Counted from the stretch's first letter, positions 1 through 10,623 are shown. The stretch is DNA of 64,000 bases from Paenibacillus pinihumi DSM 23905 = JCM 16419 (GCF_000422505.1 NZ_AULX01000034.1:1-64000), one strand, 5' to 3'. Notes: generated by a model not told the origin, from the sequence alone. Translations and numbers: made by a program.

Positions 1-113
1 CCCGTCCGCCGCTAACCATCAGAGAAGCAAGCTTCTCTTCAAGTCCGCTCGACTTGCATGTATTAGGCACGCCGCCAGCGTTCGTCCTGAGCCAGGATCA
101 AACTCTCCATAAA
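1..113 (-). rRNA. rrs: 16S ribosomal RNA, 5' end (partial)
   Basis: The complement reads as the conserved 5' end of bacterial 16S rRNA: GAGAGTTTGATCCTGGCTCA, then the GACGAACGCTGGCGGC block and ATACATGCAAGTCGAGCGGA, followed by variable region V1. Only about the first 110 nt are present; the gene runs out of the window at base 1. It is transcribed on the minus strand like its neighbours. An rrn operon just beyond lysS matches the rrnW position in B. subtilis. The exact mature 5' end (about 111-114) is estimated from homology. Confidence 0.97.
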
Positions 114-197
114 AGTTATAGATAAGCTTGTTAGCTCATTACATTTTGTTGCTGTTCTGCGACTCTTTCAAGTCACAGGGCATTTCGCTCGTTGTTC

Positions 198-212
198 AGT
201 TTTCAAAGAACA
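198..212 (-). promoter_or_regulatory. boxA-like element in the 16S leader
   Basis: The minus strand reads TGTTCTTTGAAAACT about 85-100 nt upstream of mature 16S. This resembles the rRNA leader antitermination and processing sequence of Bacilli (boxA core TGTTCTTTGAAAA). It lies between promoter P2 and 16S, as expected for a Nus-dependent antitermination signal. Confidence 0.55.
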
Positions 213-258
213 AATTACTTCGTTTTCGTTACCGCCATGTCTCAGCGGCGACTTTTAT

Positions 259-288
259 AATATATCACAGTTTACTATGTCTTGGCAA
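259..288 (-). promoter_or_regulatory. rrn promoter P2 (proximal)
   Basis: On the minus strand, TTGCCA (283-288), an 18-bp spacer and TATATT (259-264). TATATT-type -10 boxes are common in Bacillus rrn promoters. It lies about 145 bp upstream of 16S. Confidence 0.6.
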
Positions 289-386
289 GCTTTTTTTAAA
301 ACTTTTTTTTCGAAGTCTTTCAAAGCCCTTCTCGCTAGAACAAAAACTGTGTTGTATTTCGTACCGCCTCAGAAGCGGCAAGAAAT

Positions 387-416
387 AATATACCATGATT
401 AACGAGTTAATTGCAA
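387..416 (-). promoter_or_regulatory. rrn promoter P1 (distal)
   Basis: On the minus strand, TTGCAA (411-416), an 18-bp spacer and TATATT (387-392) preceded by TGG, an extended -10. Together with the P2 motif 128 bp downstream this gives the tandem promoter layout usual for rRNA operons. Confidence 0.55.
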
Positions 417-481
417 GTACTTTTTTAAAAAAGTTTTGAAGCCTTATGGCATTGCAAATCAGCCCGGAATGCTTTGTTCGC

Positions 482-524
482 AAAAAAAAAGAAGACAGCC
501 CTTTAGGATTGAACGGCGGTCTTC
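482..524 (-). terminator. Rho-independent terminator of the stalk-domain gene
   Basis: GAAGAC (minus 524-519) pairs with GTCTTC (496-491), with an inner GCC/GGC helix, followed by nine T residues. The hairpin overlaps the last codons and stop of the gene ending at 503. It insulates that gene from the rrn promoters. Confidence 0.8.
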
Positions 525-1678
525 CACTCGGCCCAAACCACAGATGCTGGCTCTTGACCGGTTGGCTTTGTATAAGGGGAGCTAATGAGTTGAACAATAT
601 AATCCCCTTTCTTCTTCAATGCATATTCGTATTCAAATTTCCTGTCCCTCACTGGGATGCTATAGCTTTCTGCAAGTTCAAAGCTCTTTCCATTATATCG
701 GCTTATATGGAGTTGCAGCACGGTCATGGCAGGAGCTGCAGTCGCTATCTCCCCCGAAACTCTCAGGCTATCCCCCGCATGCAGTGTTTTTGCCGGCTCA
801 GCGGACGGGTGAAGAGAAAGATAATTTTGCCCCTCTTCAGTTAGACGCGGTTTGATTTCCATGGCGGGAATTACATTTCTCTCTATAGTAAAGAATACCC
901 GTTCTCCGATCAAACCTAGCTCGTACGCATTCAGCCCTGCTTCCAATTCCAGCTCGAAACGGATTCTATTGTAGTATTTGTTCCCGCTCTTGACATCAAT
1001 GTCCTTAATTTCACCAGCCAGGGCGATTGCAGTCCCCTCTGCTCCGGATTTTAAGAGTACGGGTTTAATAAGCTGTTTCTCATAGAGGATATCAATGTGC
1101 GCTGTGCTCTCATCCGTATGCAGCCTTGTTTCTCCAATCTCAATACGCTTATTGCTCCATTCCGCTGTTAGCTTCCCTTTATTGTAACGGACTTGAAATC
1201 CGATCGTCGAAAGCAGATCAATCGGCACATACATCCGTCCCTTTTGAATGAACGGTTCTTGACTTGCCTTCATTGTATTCAGCTTCGCACCATCAAGGTT
1301 ATACAGCAGCTTGGTCCGGGCACGCACACCCAGGTCCTTCACTGACGTTTGCAGTGCTTGAACGGAAATAATATTGGCCTGCTGCTGCTCCGGCACCCAG
1401 TCTATTTGAGCCGCTCCCAGCTTCTCCAGCGTGCGGACAGGGAAATACACCATCTGATTGCGGATCAAAATAGGGTCACTGAACAGGGGCTTGCCATCAA
1501 ATGTCGACTTGGCTTCATCTCTGCTCATCATAAGCTGATGTTGATCCACACGAACCACTGCGTAATCCGCAGCTGCCGGATGGCCAGACAGTTTGGATAC
1601 TGCCGTGGAAGCATAAGCCGCCGGACTTATGAGGATTGCCGCCAGAAGCATAGATACCGTCAGCGTTGCTATTCGCAT
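503..1678 (-). CDS. secreted stalk-domain (copper amine oxidase N-terminal-like) protein
   Basis: A 391-residue secreted protein. Residues 1-24 form a signal peptide ending AYA|ST. The next 130 or so residues carry two hydrophobic-aromatic repeats (YFPVRTLEKLGA and MYVPIDLLSTIGF) typical of the copper-amine-oxidase N-terminal-like stalk domain that is abundant in Paenibacillus. The rest is beta-rich and unassigned. No amine oxidase catalytic domain is present, so an enzyme name would mislead. The ATG at 1678 is chosen because AGGAGG lies 8 nt upstream; a GTG three codons earlier overlaps that site. The gene stands alone between the lysS terminator and rrn. Function unknown; a cell-surface role is inferred. 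Confidence 0.8.
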   Translation of the reverse strand: MRIATLTVSMLLAAILISPAAYASTAVSKLSGHPAAADYAVVRVDQHQLMMSRDEAKSTFDGKPLFSDPILIRNQMVYFPVRTLEKLGAAQIDWVPEQQQANIISVQALQTSVKDLGVRARTKLLYNLDGAKLNTMKASQEPFIQKGRMYVPIDLLSTIGFQVRYNKGKLTAEWSNKRIEIGETRLHTDESTAHIDILYEKQLIKPVLLKSGAEGTAIALAGEIKDIDVKSGNKYYNRIRFELELEAGLNAYELGLIGERVFFTIERNVIPAMEIKPRLTEEGQNYLSLHPSAEPAKTLHAGDSLRVSGEIATAAPAMTVLQLHISRYNGKSFELAESYSIPVRDRKFEYEYALKKKGDYIVQLISSPYTKPTGQEPASVVWAEWKTAVQS

Positions 1679-1840
1679 TATAATCACCTCCTGTTGCCCT
1701 AGACGGTTCGGACTGCAAATAAGTTTCGCTTATTACAAAAACGGAAAACATCACCAATCCAGCCGTAGCCCTAGGGGAGGATTTCGTTTCACATAAAAAG
1801 CAAACTAGATAGCGAAAATAAATCTGAGCTTATAAAATTA

Positions 1841-1878
1841 AAAAAACTGTCTCTCATCCATTAGGATAAAAGACAGCT
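1841..1878 (-). terminator. Rho-independent terminator of lysS
   Basis: The minus-strand hairpin pairs CTGTCT (1876-1871) with AGACAG (1852-1847), with an inner ATCC/GGAT helix, followed by seven T residues. It begins about 20 bp after the lysS stop codon. Confidence 0.85.
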
Positions 1879-1894
1879 CATTAAAGAAATGATA

Positions 1895-3442
<1,548 letters not shown>

Positions 3443-3476
3443 TCATGATAGATACAAGTATGGTGCCTTTTAATTT

Positions 3477-3504
3477 TGAAAAAAAAGCTTCCCTGAGGAA
3501 GCTT
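3477..3504 (-). terminator. Rho-independent terminator between greA and lysS
   Basis: Perfect 8-bp stem (AAGCTTCC/GGAAGCTT, 3504-3485) with a 4-nt loop, followed by a T-rich run on the minus strand. It lies about 100 bp after the greA stop and 60 bp before lysS, so lysS needs read-through or a promoter in the short gap. Confidence 0.85.
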
Positions 3505-3606
3505 GATTCGCCAAACTTATCCGACTGCGCCGCCGATGCCAATACAGCAACAAATGAACGCAGCATGCAATCTGATTATGCCCAATCAGCGGTTGGAATG
3601 CAACAA

Positions 3607-4083
3607 TTACTTCTTAATATCCAGAATCTTATATTGAATAACGCCCGCAGGAACATTGACCTCTACAACTGCGCCCTTCTTCTTGCCCAAGATGGCTTTA
3701 CCGACAGGGCTTTCGTTGGAAATCTTGTTCTGCAGCGGATCAGACTCTGCCGTACCGACAATGGCATAATCCATCGTATCTTTAAACTCAAGGTCTTCCA
3801 CCGTAACAATCGAGCCGATGCTCACGGTATCTATATCAATCTCATCATTGTTAATGATGCGGGCGTTGCGAAGCATTTTCTCCAGCGTAATAATACGTCC
3901 TTCGATAAACGCCTGCTCATTCTTGGCATCCTCATACTCGGAGTTTTCACTAATATCGCCATAACCAATAGCAATTTTGATCCGCTCTGCCACTTCACGT
4001 CGCTTCACTGACTTAAGATTCTCCAGCTCTTCTTCCAGTTTCTTCAGTCCGTCTTGAGTCAAGATGATTTCCTTATCGCTCAT
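3607..4083 (-). CDS. greA: transcription elongation factor GreA
   Basis: Binds the RNA polymerase secondary channel and stimulates cleavage of backtracked transcripts. The 158 residues show the N-terminal coiled coil ([16 protein letters not shown] ... [18 protein letters not shown]) and the C-terminal FKBP-like domain ([19 protein letters not shown]). The start at 4083 (MSDKEIIL) is preceded by AGGAG at 10 nt; the reading frame stays open for 18 more codons, but those do not resemble GreA. A consensus promoter lies about 300 bp upstream. Monocistronic: terminators lie on both sides. Confidence 0.96.
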   Translation of the reverse strand: MSDKEIILTQDGLKKLEEELENLKSVKRREVAERIKIAIGYGDISENSEYEDAKNEQAFIEGRIITLEKMLRNARIINNDEIDIDTVSIGSIVTVEDLEFKDTMDYAIVGTAESDPLQNKISNESPVGKAILGKKKGAVVEVNVPAGVIQYKILDIKK

Positions 4084-4383
4084 CTCACCAATTCTCCTGT
4101 CGCGTGACATATTTTCATACCCGTATGTATGAATCACTAATCATTACTATATGTTGGCTGCATTAAGAGGTTAGTCAAAAAGTTCTGATCCCGGTTACGA
4201 AGCCTAATCAAAAAACCAAATATCTTCCATAAATGAAATGCATCAGGCAAAGCATGCGCTTACGAAAATAGGTTTGCAAAGAATCAAATACGTTATCGTA
4301 CGGATATCCGCAAGGCGTATATGAGCTTCTGAAAACCAGACCTTTGAACAACACTTCACATCAGGTCAGAATTCTATTGCATG

Positions 4384-4413
4384 ATTATATTGCAATTCGA
4401 CCCCAAATGTCAA
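4384..4413 (-). promoter_or_regulatory. sigma-A promoter of greA
   Basis: On the minus strand, perfect TTGACA (4413-4408), an 18-bp spacer and perfect TATAAT (4389-4384). It sits just after the dusB terminator and points at greA. It predicts an unusually long leader of about 290 nt; the 4084-4380 stretch otherwise holds no gene that I can support. Confidence 0.75.
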
Positions 4414-4454
4414 TGACAGGGAAATGAGGCCGAAACAAGGGTTTAAAACCAGCG

Positions 4455-4488
4455 CTTTGCGTGCCGCAATACCTGGCGGCACGCAAAG
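4455..4488 (-). terminator. terminator of the folate-dusB operon
   Basis: A perfect 13-bp inverted repeat (4455-4467 with 4476-4488) around an 8-nt loop begins 11 bp after the dusB stop. The T tract on the minus strand is weak (GGTTTT). Confidence 0.75.
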
Positions 4489-4498
4489 TGACTAAAAC

Positions 4499-5530
4499 TT
4501 AATGAACAGCCGCTCCCTGATCCTCAGCAGATTCTCCGGTCGCAGGCTGCTGCGCGGCCTCACCCAGCGAATCAATATATGCGCCCAAAATTTGAACCAT
4601 ATTGTCCCGGCTGCTCTCTTCCATAATGTTGTCTTTAATACGGGCAGCTCCCGGCAAGCCCTTCAAATACCAAGCCAGATGCTTGCGCATTTCTCTAACC
4701 GCGGTGGATTCACCCTTGAGGTTTACCAGACGGTCCATATGAACGATCGCAATTCTCATCTTCTCGGCAGGTGTCGGGTCTGGCAGCATTACGCCTTTTG
4801 TCAAATACTGAATGGTTCTATACAACATCCATGGGTTTCCGAGCGCTCCCCGGCCGATCATAACACCATCACAGCCCGTATGCTCCAGCAATCGCTTGGC
4901 ATCCTCCGGAGAGAATACATCGCCATTTCCGATTACCGGAATGCCCACCGCCTCTTTGACTTCCTTAATAATATCCCAATTCGCTACTCCGGTATACAAC
5001 TGCTCGCGTGTTCTGCCATGTACGCTGACAGCCTTTCCCCCGGCACGTTCTACGGCTTGAGCATTCTCAACAGCATATATATGCTCGCTATCCCAGCCGA
5101 TGCGCATTTTCACCGTGACAGGTTTGTCGACAGCATCTACGACAGCAGATACCATCTCATAAATCTTGTTCGGATCAAGCAGCCAGCGGGCTCCGGCATC
5201 ACACTTCGTGACCTTCGGTACCGGACAACCCATATTAATATCAATAATGTCCGCATTGGTCTGACGGTCTACGACTTTCGCAGCCTCGACAAGCGACTCC
5301 CGGTCGCCGCCAAAAATTTGCAGGCTAAGCGGTTTCTCGCGCTCATCAACATACAACATTTCCATTGTCCGCTTGTTGCCATGCAGGATTGCCTTATCGC
5401 TCACCATCTCTGCGCATACAAGGCCAGTGCCAAATTCCTTGGCAATAAGCCGGAATGCAGGGTTGCAGACACCCGCCATTGGAGCCAGCACTACATTATT
5501 TTTCATTTCGATATCGCCGATTTTCAGCAT
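4499..5530 (-). CDS. dusB: tRNA-dihydrouridine synthase DusB
   Basis: FMN enzyme that reduces uridine to dihydrouridine in the tRNA D-loop. The 343 residues fit the family. Signatures are the N-terminal APMAGVCNPAFR, the DINMGCPVPKV block with its conserved Cys, VKMRIGW, VHGRTREQLYTG, and the FMN-phosphate-binding GNGDVFSPEDA and GVMIGRGALGNPW. Start ATG 5530 has AAAGGAG 11 nt upstream. It lies 29 bp after the small XRE gene and is the last gene of the folate operon, the position of yacF in B. subtilis. Confidence 0.95.
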   Translation of the reverse strand: MLKIGDIEMKNNVVLAPMAGVCNPAFRLIAKEFGTGLVCAEMVSDKAILHGNKRTMEMLYVDEREKPLSLQIFGGDRESLVEAAKVVDRQTNADIIDINMGCPVPKVTKCDAGARWLLDPNKIYEMVSAVVDAVDKPVTVKMRIGWDSEHIYAVENAQAVERAGGKAVSVHGRTREQLYTGVANWDIIKEVKEAVGIPVIGNGDVFSPEDAKRLLEHTGCDGVMIGRGALGNPWMLYRTIQYLTKGVMLPDPTPAEKMRIAIVHMDRLVNLKGESTAVREMRKHLAWYLKGLPGAARIKDNIMEESSRDNMVQILGAYIDSLGEAAQQPATGESAEDQGAAVH

Positions 5531-5559
5531 GCTACACCATGCTCCTTTATTACGTACTT

Positions 5560-5775
5560 CTACTCGGATTTCTGTTCGCCTGTCAATTCCTCATAGCTGA
5601 CTTCAAGTGACTGGGCTATCTTCTCAAGAAGCTTTGCTTCCGGCTTCCTGGTCCCCCGCTCCAATGATCCAAGCACCGCAACCGAAATGTTAAGGCGCTC
5701 TGCTAATCCCTGCTGTGTATGGCCCTTCAGCTTGCGAAACGCTCTCAGACGCTGGGCCAGTTGGTGATGTTCCAT
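5560..5775 (-). CDS. small XRE-family HTH regulator (YazB-like)
   Basis: A 71-residue protein that is essentially one helix-turn-helix domain: LRAFRKLKGHTQQGLAERLNISVAVLGSLERGTRKPEAKLLEKIAQSLEVSYEELTG. It occupies the slot of yazB between folK and dusB in B. subtilis. It overlaps the end of folK by 31 bp in another frame, so it is probably translationally coupled. Target genes are not visible from sequence; autoregulation of the operon is only a guess. Confidence 0.88.
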   Translation of the reverse strand: MEHHQLAQRLRAFRKLKGHTQQGLAERLNISVAVLGSLERGTRKPEAKLLEKIAQSLEVSYEELTGEQKSE

Positions 5776-6320
5776 AAAGAAATGCCTTCCTTTCGTTCCC
5801 TTTGCACACGGTCCACTCCCGCAGCCACTTCCTGGCGAAGCTTGCTTTCAGCTTCGTAACCGGACATGCAGTCATTAAGCGGAACAAGAACAAAACCGCG
5901 CTCCATCATGCGGGGATGGGGAAGCATCAACTCCTCGGTATCCATTGTCTCACCTTCATAATGAAGAAGATCCAGATCAATAGTCCGCGGTCCCCAACGC
6001 TCCAGCCGCACTCTGCCGAGTTCCTTCTCAATCTCTTGCATCACATGCAGCAGATCAAGAGGAGCCAGAAAGGTCTCTATCCGTGCAGCCATATTTAAAA
6101 ATGCCGGCTGCTCCGTAAATCCAACCGGGTCAGTCTCATACATAGCCGATGCCTTCCGAATCGTAATTCCCGGATGGCGATCCAGCTGTTGCAGAGCCTG
6201 AAGCAATAATTCATCCCGGTTCCCCATATTAGAGCCCAGCGCAATAAAAGCAGCCTTGGGCTGATTGTCTATAGCCAGCCGCCCGTTATTCCCATGCGGC
6301 AACGATCTTTCCATATTCAT
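5745..6320 (-). CDS. folK: 2-amino-4-hydroxy-6-hydroxymethyldihydropteridine pyrophosphokinase
   Basis: Transfers pyrophosphate from ATP to the pterin alcohol in folate synthesis. Family motifs are clear: AFIALGSNMGNRDELL, ETDPVGFTEQPAFLN and RLERWGPRTIDLDLLHY. The start is uncertain: ATGs at 6320 and 6314 both precede the first motif, and neither has a strong ribosome-binding site. The frame stays open upstream but overlaps folB. The C-terminus is slightly longer than the HPPK core. It sits between folB and the XRE gene with short overlaps at both ends. Confidence 0.94.
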   Translation of the reverse strand: MNMERSLPHGNNGRLAIDNQPKAAFIALGSNMGNRDELLLQALQQLDRHPGITIRKASAMYETDPVGFTEQPAFLNMAARIETFLAPLDLLHVMQEIEKELGRVRLERWGPRTIDLDLLHYEGETMDTEELMLPHPRMMERGFVLVPLNDCMSGYEAESKLRQEVAAGVDRVQRERKEGISLWNITNWPSV

Positions 6321-6678
6321 CCCGCTTTCTGCGAAGCTCCACGACAAGACCGTCAAAGTATATCTCAAACGGCGGATTCGGTTTTGTAACCCGAACCGCA
6401 ACTTCGTTTATAATAGTATAAGTGTCCAGGACCTTCGTTGCAATGTCATTCGCTAAAGCCTCAACCAGCCTAAACGGCGGCCCTTCCACAATTTTCTTCG
6501 TGAGCGCATGCAGCTCTGCATAATTAACCGTCGCCTCCAGATCATCAGTCCGGGCAGCCTTTCTCAGGTCCATATCAAGTTCCAATTCGACGATCCATTT
6601 CTGGCCCAGCTTGTTTTCTTCTGAAAATACCCCATGATATCCGTAAAACTGCATCCCTTTGAGTGTCATCTTATCCAT
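6286..6678 (-). CDS. folB: dihydroneopterin aldolase
   Basis: Converts 7,8-dihydroneopterin to 6-hydroxymethyldihydropterin, feeding FolK. The 130 residues are near family length, with the N-terminal LKGMQFYGYHGVFSEENKLGQKW signature and a C-terminal VRVTKPNPPFE segment. It starts 2 bp after the folP stop and overlaps folK, as expected inside a tight operon. Confidence 0.95.
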   Translation of the reverse strand: MDKMTLKGMQFYGYHGVFSEENKLGQKWIVELELDMDLRKAARTDDLEATVNYAELHALTKKIVEGPPFRLVEALANDIATKVLDTYTIINEVAVRVTKPNPPFEIYFDGLVVELRRKRDEYGKIVAAWE

Positions 6679-6680
6679 GT

Positions 6681-7547
6681 TTACACCTCTCGATCCGTCT
6701 TTGCGGCATTATGGTATACAATTGCATCCGTCATTCGTACACTACGGGCAATGCTTGCAACATCATGTACCCGGACAACCTGGCAGCCCTGGGCAATGCC
6801 GAGCGTGACCGTAGCCGCGGTCCCTTCCACGACATCAGCAGCAGGCAAATTCAGTACGTTGCGAATGAATAACTTGCGGGAGGTACCGAGCAAAACCGGA
6901 TACCCCATTGCCACCAGCGAATCCAGAGCACCCATCAGCTCCAAATTATGATTTTGGGTTTTGGCAAAGCCGATGCCCGGATCAAGCCAGATGTTATGGG
7001 AACGGACTCCTGCCCGTATTGCAAGTTCAATGCTCTTTTGCAAGTCACTAATGACCTCATTTACCAGATTATTGTACACCGTTCCAGATCGATTATGGCT
7101 CAGGATCGCCGGACAATCGTATGCTGCCGCTACAGCCGCCATATCCGGATCACCCTGCAAGGACCAGACGTCATTAATGATGTCTGCGCCTGCGTCCAAG
7201 GCCCGGCGCGCGGTCTCTGCTTTATAGGTATCAATGGAGATGACTACCTCTGGAAATTCTCTGCGCACAGCCTCAATTACCGGAATTACACGGCGCAGCT
7301 CTTCCTCCAGAGACACAGACTGGCTTCCGGGGCGTGTAGATTCGCCGCCAATATCAATTATATCCGCCCCTTCAGCTATCAGCTTGCGGGCATGCTCGAC
7401 CGCCTTGGCCGGTTCTATATATTGTCCGCCATCTGAGAAGGAATCCGGCGTTGTATTCAAAATCCCCATAATGAGCGTGCGGTCCCCGAGCTTCAGCCGG
7501 CTGCCGCTACGCAATGTATAAGATCGCTGCCAAACTCGTTTATACAT
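6681..7547 (-). CDS. folP: dihydropteroate synthase
   Basis: Condenses the pterin pyrophosphate with p-aminobenzoate; the sulfonamide target. TIM-barrel signatures: MGILNTTPDSFSDGG, IDIGGESTRPGSQSV, DPGIGFAKTQNHN and a C-terminal VVRVHDV. Two starts are possible. ATG 7547 overlaps the pabC stop (ATGTATAA) and has GGAAGG 9 nt upstream. ATG 7568 has AGGAGG only 3 nt upstream. I prefer 7547 on spacing. It lies between pabC and folB. Confidence 0.95.
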   Translation of the reverse strand: MYKRVWQRSYTLRSGSRLKLGDRTLIMGILNTTPDSFSDGGQYIEPAKAVEHARKLIAEGADIIDIGGESTRPGSQSVSLEEELRRVIPVIEAVRREFPEVVISIDTYKAETARRALDAGADIINDVWSLQGDPDMAAVAAAYDCPAILSHNRSGTVYNNLVNEVISDLQKSIELAIRAGVRSHNIWLDPGIGFAKTQNHNLELMGALDSLVAMGYPVLLGTSRKLFIRNVLNLPAADVVEGTAATVTLGIAQGCQVVRVHDVASIARSVRMTDAIVYHNAAKTDREV

Positions 7548-8436
7548 GTCTTTCCGCCTTCCTGCCATAAGCCTCCTGACGGTATGCAGTGAGCAGCTGC
7601 TGCGTCAGCCTGCCGCTTTCTCCTCCGCCAATAATTGAAGTTGTACCTTTCGTATCTGCGAGTCTTGTTACCGGGACCAGCTCTTGAATGGAGTTAGTGA
7701 GCCATACTTCCTCCGCTTGCAGCAGATCCGGCCATCGGTACAGTCCCTCCTCCATGGGAATGCCCAGTGAGGAAGCCACCTCCAGCACTTTCCTTCTTGT
7801 TATACCCGGCAAAATACCGGTTTGAACCGCGGGAGTGAACAGCTTTCCATCACGGACAAAAAACAAATTGCTCACAATACCCTCAGCCAGATAACCCTCC
7901 CGCGTACACATGAGTCCCTCTGTACCCGTTGGTGCATCTGTAGCGGACAACTCCCGCTTTGCAAGGATATTATTCATATAGTGGAGGGACTTGTACCGGG
8001 TCTCGCCCTCTGGCGTATTGCGTGGTGTCCGCAGAAGCCGCAGCTCCTTGCCCGTCCGGTCAAGCTGTGGCGAATGTGCAGGAAGCGGCTTAACCAGCAG
8101 CAGTACATTCGGCCGTGTATAGTCTCCTACAGGCAAGCCAAGCTCTCCCTCGCCGGCGCTCACTGTCAGGCGTACATAGGCTTCCTCCAGCCCGTTTGCA
8201 TCCATCAGTCCCCGCAGCCAGTTCCTCAATTGCTCCCCATCCGGTTTATACCGGATACCAAGCTCAATACACGCACACTTCAGCCGTTCCAGATGCCGCT
8301 CCAGCAGGAATGGCTGCCCGCCCCCGTAGGTACGGAACGTCTCGAATAAGCCTAGTCCATACAAAAAGCCGTGATCATATACCGAGATCACGGCCTCCTG
8401 CGCATCCAAAATGGTGCCGTTTAATCCAACCTTCAT
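7540..8436 (-). CDS. pabC: aminodeoxychorismate lyase
   Basis: PLP enzyme of fold type IV that releases pyruvate from 4-amino-4-deoxychorismate to give p-aminobenzoate. The 298 residues include the PLP-lysine region ([15 protein letters not shown]) and [15 protein letters not shown]. The start ATG overlaps the pabA stop (ATGA). A branched-chain aminotransferase belongs to the same superfamily, but the pabA/folP context settles the call. Confidence 0.93.
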   Translation of the reverse strand: MKVGLNGTILDAQEAVISVYDHGFLYGLGLFETFRTYGGGQPFLLERHLERLKCACIELGIRYKPDGEQLRNWLRGLMDANGLEEAYVRLTVSAGEGELGLPVGDYTRPNVLLLVKPLPAHSPQLDRTGKELRLLRTPRNTPEGETRYKSLHYMNNILAKRELSATDAPTGTEGLMCTREGYLAEGIVSNLFFVRDGKLFTPAVQTGILPGITRRKVLEVASSLGIPMEEGLYRWPDLLQAEEVWLTNSIQELVPVTRLADTKGTTSIIGGGESGRLTQQLLTAYRQEAYGRKAERHV

Positions 8437-9014
8437 CGCACCGCTCCGGCCTTAAGCTTCAAAAAATTGCGCAGCAGAGTCAGACCATGCTCCGTAATAA
8501 TCGATTCCGGATGGAACTGAACCCCTTCAATTAAATATTCTTTATGCCGCAGGCCCATAATTTCGCCTTCCGCTGTCTCGGCGCTAATTTCCAGGCAATC
8601 CGGCAGTGTCTCACGCTTTACAATCAAGGAGTGATATCTCGTAGCCGTGTAAGGAGACGGAATGCCCTCAAAGATCGTACGGCCATCATGCAAAATCGGC
8701 GACGTCTTGCCATGCATAAGCTGCTCTGCACGTATGACGTCCCCGCCAAAAGCTTGTCCGATTGCCTGATGTCCCAGACACACGCCAAGAATCGGAATCT
8801 GCCCTTTGAACCGGTCAATCAACGCCAGGCTCACCCCAGCTTCATTAGGTGTACATGGACCTGGAGAGATCAGAATATGGTCCGGTGCCAATTCAGCGAT
8901 ACCGTCCAGATCAATCTCATCATTGCGCTTGACGACGATATCCTCTCCAAGCTCACCCAAATACTGTACCAGGTTGTACGTAAATGAGTCGTAATTGTCA
9001 ATTACCAGAATCAT
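8433..9014 (-). CDS. pabA: aminodeoxychorismate/anthranilate synthase glutamine amidotransferase subunit
   Basis: Class I glutamine amidotransferase that supplies ammonia to PabB. The 193 residues carry the nucleophile Cys in [15 protein letters not shown] and the His/Glu pair in VQFHPESI. As in B. subtilis, such a subunit may also serve TrpE (amphibolic PabA/TrpG). It begins 13 bp after pabB and overlaps pabC by 4 bp. Confidence 0.94.
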   Translation of the reverse strand: MILVIDNYDSFTYNLVQYLGELGEDIVVKRNDEIDLDGIAELAPDHILISPGPCTPNEAGVSLALIDRFKGQIPILGVCLGHQAIGQAFGGDVIRAEQLMHGKTSPILHDGRTIFEGIPSPYTATRYHSLIVKRETLPDCLEISAETAEGEIMGLRHKEYLIEGVQFHPESIITEHGLTLLRNFLKLKAGAVR

Positions 9015-9026
9015 GGAAGACTCCCC

Positions 9027-10592
9027 CTATACTTGAATTGCTTGTCCGTGAAATTTCTCACTGTATTGAATCGCCTTCCATAGAGCCTTGGCTTTGTTGA
9101 GCGATTCATAATATTCACGCTCGGGGTCGGAATCAATCACGATGCCCGCTCCTGCCTGAATGTGTATCTGTCCGTCCTTGACCGCCATCGTGCGGATAAT
9201 AATATTAAATTCCATATCCCCGTTATAGTCAATCCAGCCCATCGAGCCTGTATACGGGCCGCGTCTGGCAGGCTCCACTTCCTCGATAATTTCCATCGTC
9301 CGAATCTTCGGAGCCCCTGTTATCGTACCGCCCGGAAATTTGGCTGCAATCACATCAAAAGCATCCTTGCCAGCTTTCAGTTCCCCCTCGACCTGGGAGA
9401 CCAGATGCATGACATGGGAATACTGCTCGATAACCATCAGCTCTTTTACCCGGACCGTACCGAACTCCGATATTCTGCCCAGATCGTTGCGGTCAAGGTC
9501 TACCAGCATAATATGCTCCGCACGCTCCTTCTCGTTGTTAAGAAGCTCCTCAGCGAGCACTTGATCCTCCCCGGCCGTCCGACCGCGGCGGCGTGTTCCC
9601 GCTATCGGTCTTGCGACCAGTCTGCCCGCTCTGGATTCTACCAGCAGCTCGGGGGAAGCGGACACCAGTTGAAAATCAGGAGTACGCAAAAATCCCATGT
9701 AAGGAGAAGGGTTGAATAATCTTAGCCATTCGTACAGCTCCTCAGGGGACAAATCGCTCTCCAGGCTCTGACGCAGCGACAAATTGACCTGGAATACATC
9801 TCCCTGGGAAATGTACCTCTGAATCGTACGAACCGCATCCATGAAGCCTTCTTTGGAAAAAGGCGAGGTTCTGCCCGGAATTGACTCCACATCGATATGA
9901 AAATTCTGATCCTCTGCAATCAGCTCCAACTGGCGTTCCCGCTTCCGTACAGCATCCGGGCTGTTGTCCACTTCCGTCAGCTTTCGCCAGATAGCTGCCA
10001 TTTCTTCCGCGTGATGCAGCGCTCGGTCATAAGTATCCCTCAGGGATTCGTCAGACCCGCCATTGGTTACAGCCGAATGAACTGCGCAATAGATTTCTTT
10101 GGTCTGATGATCGATAATCCAAAGCTCATTAAGCCGCATGAATACATAATCCGGCCAACCCAGATCATCAGCAGCAAGCTCTGGCAGCCGCTCGATATAG
10201 CGGGCTACATCATAGCTCCATAAGCCTGCACAGCCGCCAACCCACTTGGGCCCTTCCGCAAGCCGCGGCGCACGAAAAGGCTGCATCCATGCCCGGACGA
10301 CCTCCAGAGGGTTCCCGTTCAGTTTCTGTTTCTCACCGGAACCCAGATTTAACAGTTCTGCACTTTCTCCTTTACCGGTTACAACCTCCGACGGCCGCAA
10401 GCCAACATAGGTATATCGGCCATCCTTGCCGCTCTCCATTATGATGGCATAAGGATTGGCAATGCTCCACGCCTTCGTCCAGCTATCGACCTTATCACGG
10501 CTTAATTCCAAAGGTTGTTTGTAAAGCAGGGGCAATATCGTATGATTCTCTGCCTGCCATTGCTTCCATTGCTCATAAGAAGTACATATCAT
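9027..10592 (-). CDS. pabB: aminodeoxychorismate synthase component I
   Basis: Aminates chorismate with ammonia from PabA, the first step to p-aminobenzoate. The 521 residues have an N-terminal anthranilate-synthase-like domain and a C-terminal chorismate-binding domain (FQVNLSLRQ, RPIAGTRRRG, FPGGTITGAPKIRTMEII). The PIAGT motif has Ala where E. coli PabB has its nucleophilic Lys, so a TrpE-like mechanism is possible. Start 10592 (MICTSYEQ) is chosen because a sigma-A promoter lies at 10624-10653; the frame is open to 10685, but those codons are upstream of that promoter. First gene of the folate operon. Confidence 0.93.
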   Translation of the reverse strand: MICTSYEQWKQWQAENHTILPLLYKQPLELSRDKVDSWTKAWSIANPYAIIMESGKDGRYTYVGLRPSEVVTGKGESAELLNLGSGEKQKLNGNPLEVVRAWMQPFRAPRLAEGPKWVGGCAGLWSYDVARYIERLPELAADDLGWPDYVFMRLNELWIIDHQTKEIYCAVHSAVTNGGSDESLRDTYDRALHHAEEMAAIWRKLTEVDNSPDAVRKRERQLELIAEDQNFHIDVESIPGRTSPFSKEGFMDAVRTIQRYISQGDVFQVNLSLRQSLESDLSPEELYEWLRLFNPSPYMGFLRTPDFQLVSASPELLVESRAGRLVARPIAGTRRRGRTAGEDQVLAEELLNNEKERAEHIMLVDLDRNDLGRISEFGTVRVKELMVIEQYSHVMHLVSQVEGELKAGKDAFDVIAAKFPGGTITGAPKIRTMEIIEEVEPARRGPYTGSMGWIDYNGDMEFNIIIRTMAVKDGQIHIQAGAGIVIDSDPEREYYESLNKAKALWKAIQYSEKFHGQAIQV

Positions 10593-10623
10593 TTCCGGTC
10601 CCCCTGCATTAACGGTTCCACTT

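Noticed and set aside
4502-5596. 364-codon open frame on the plus strand opposite dusB
   Set aside because: Antisense shadow; translation is not protein-like and dusB is certain.
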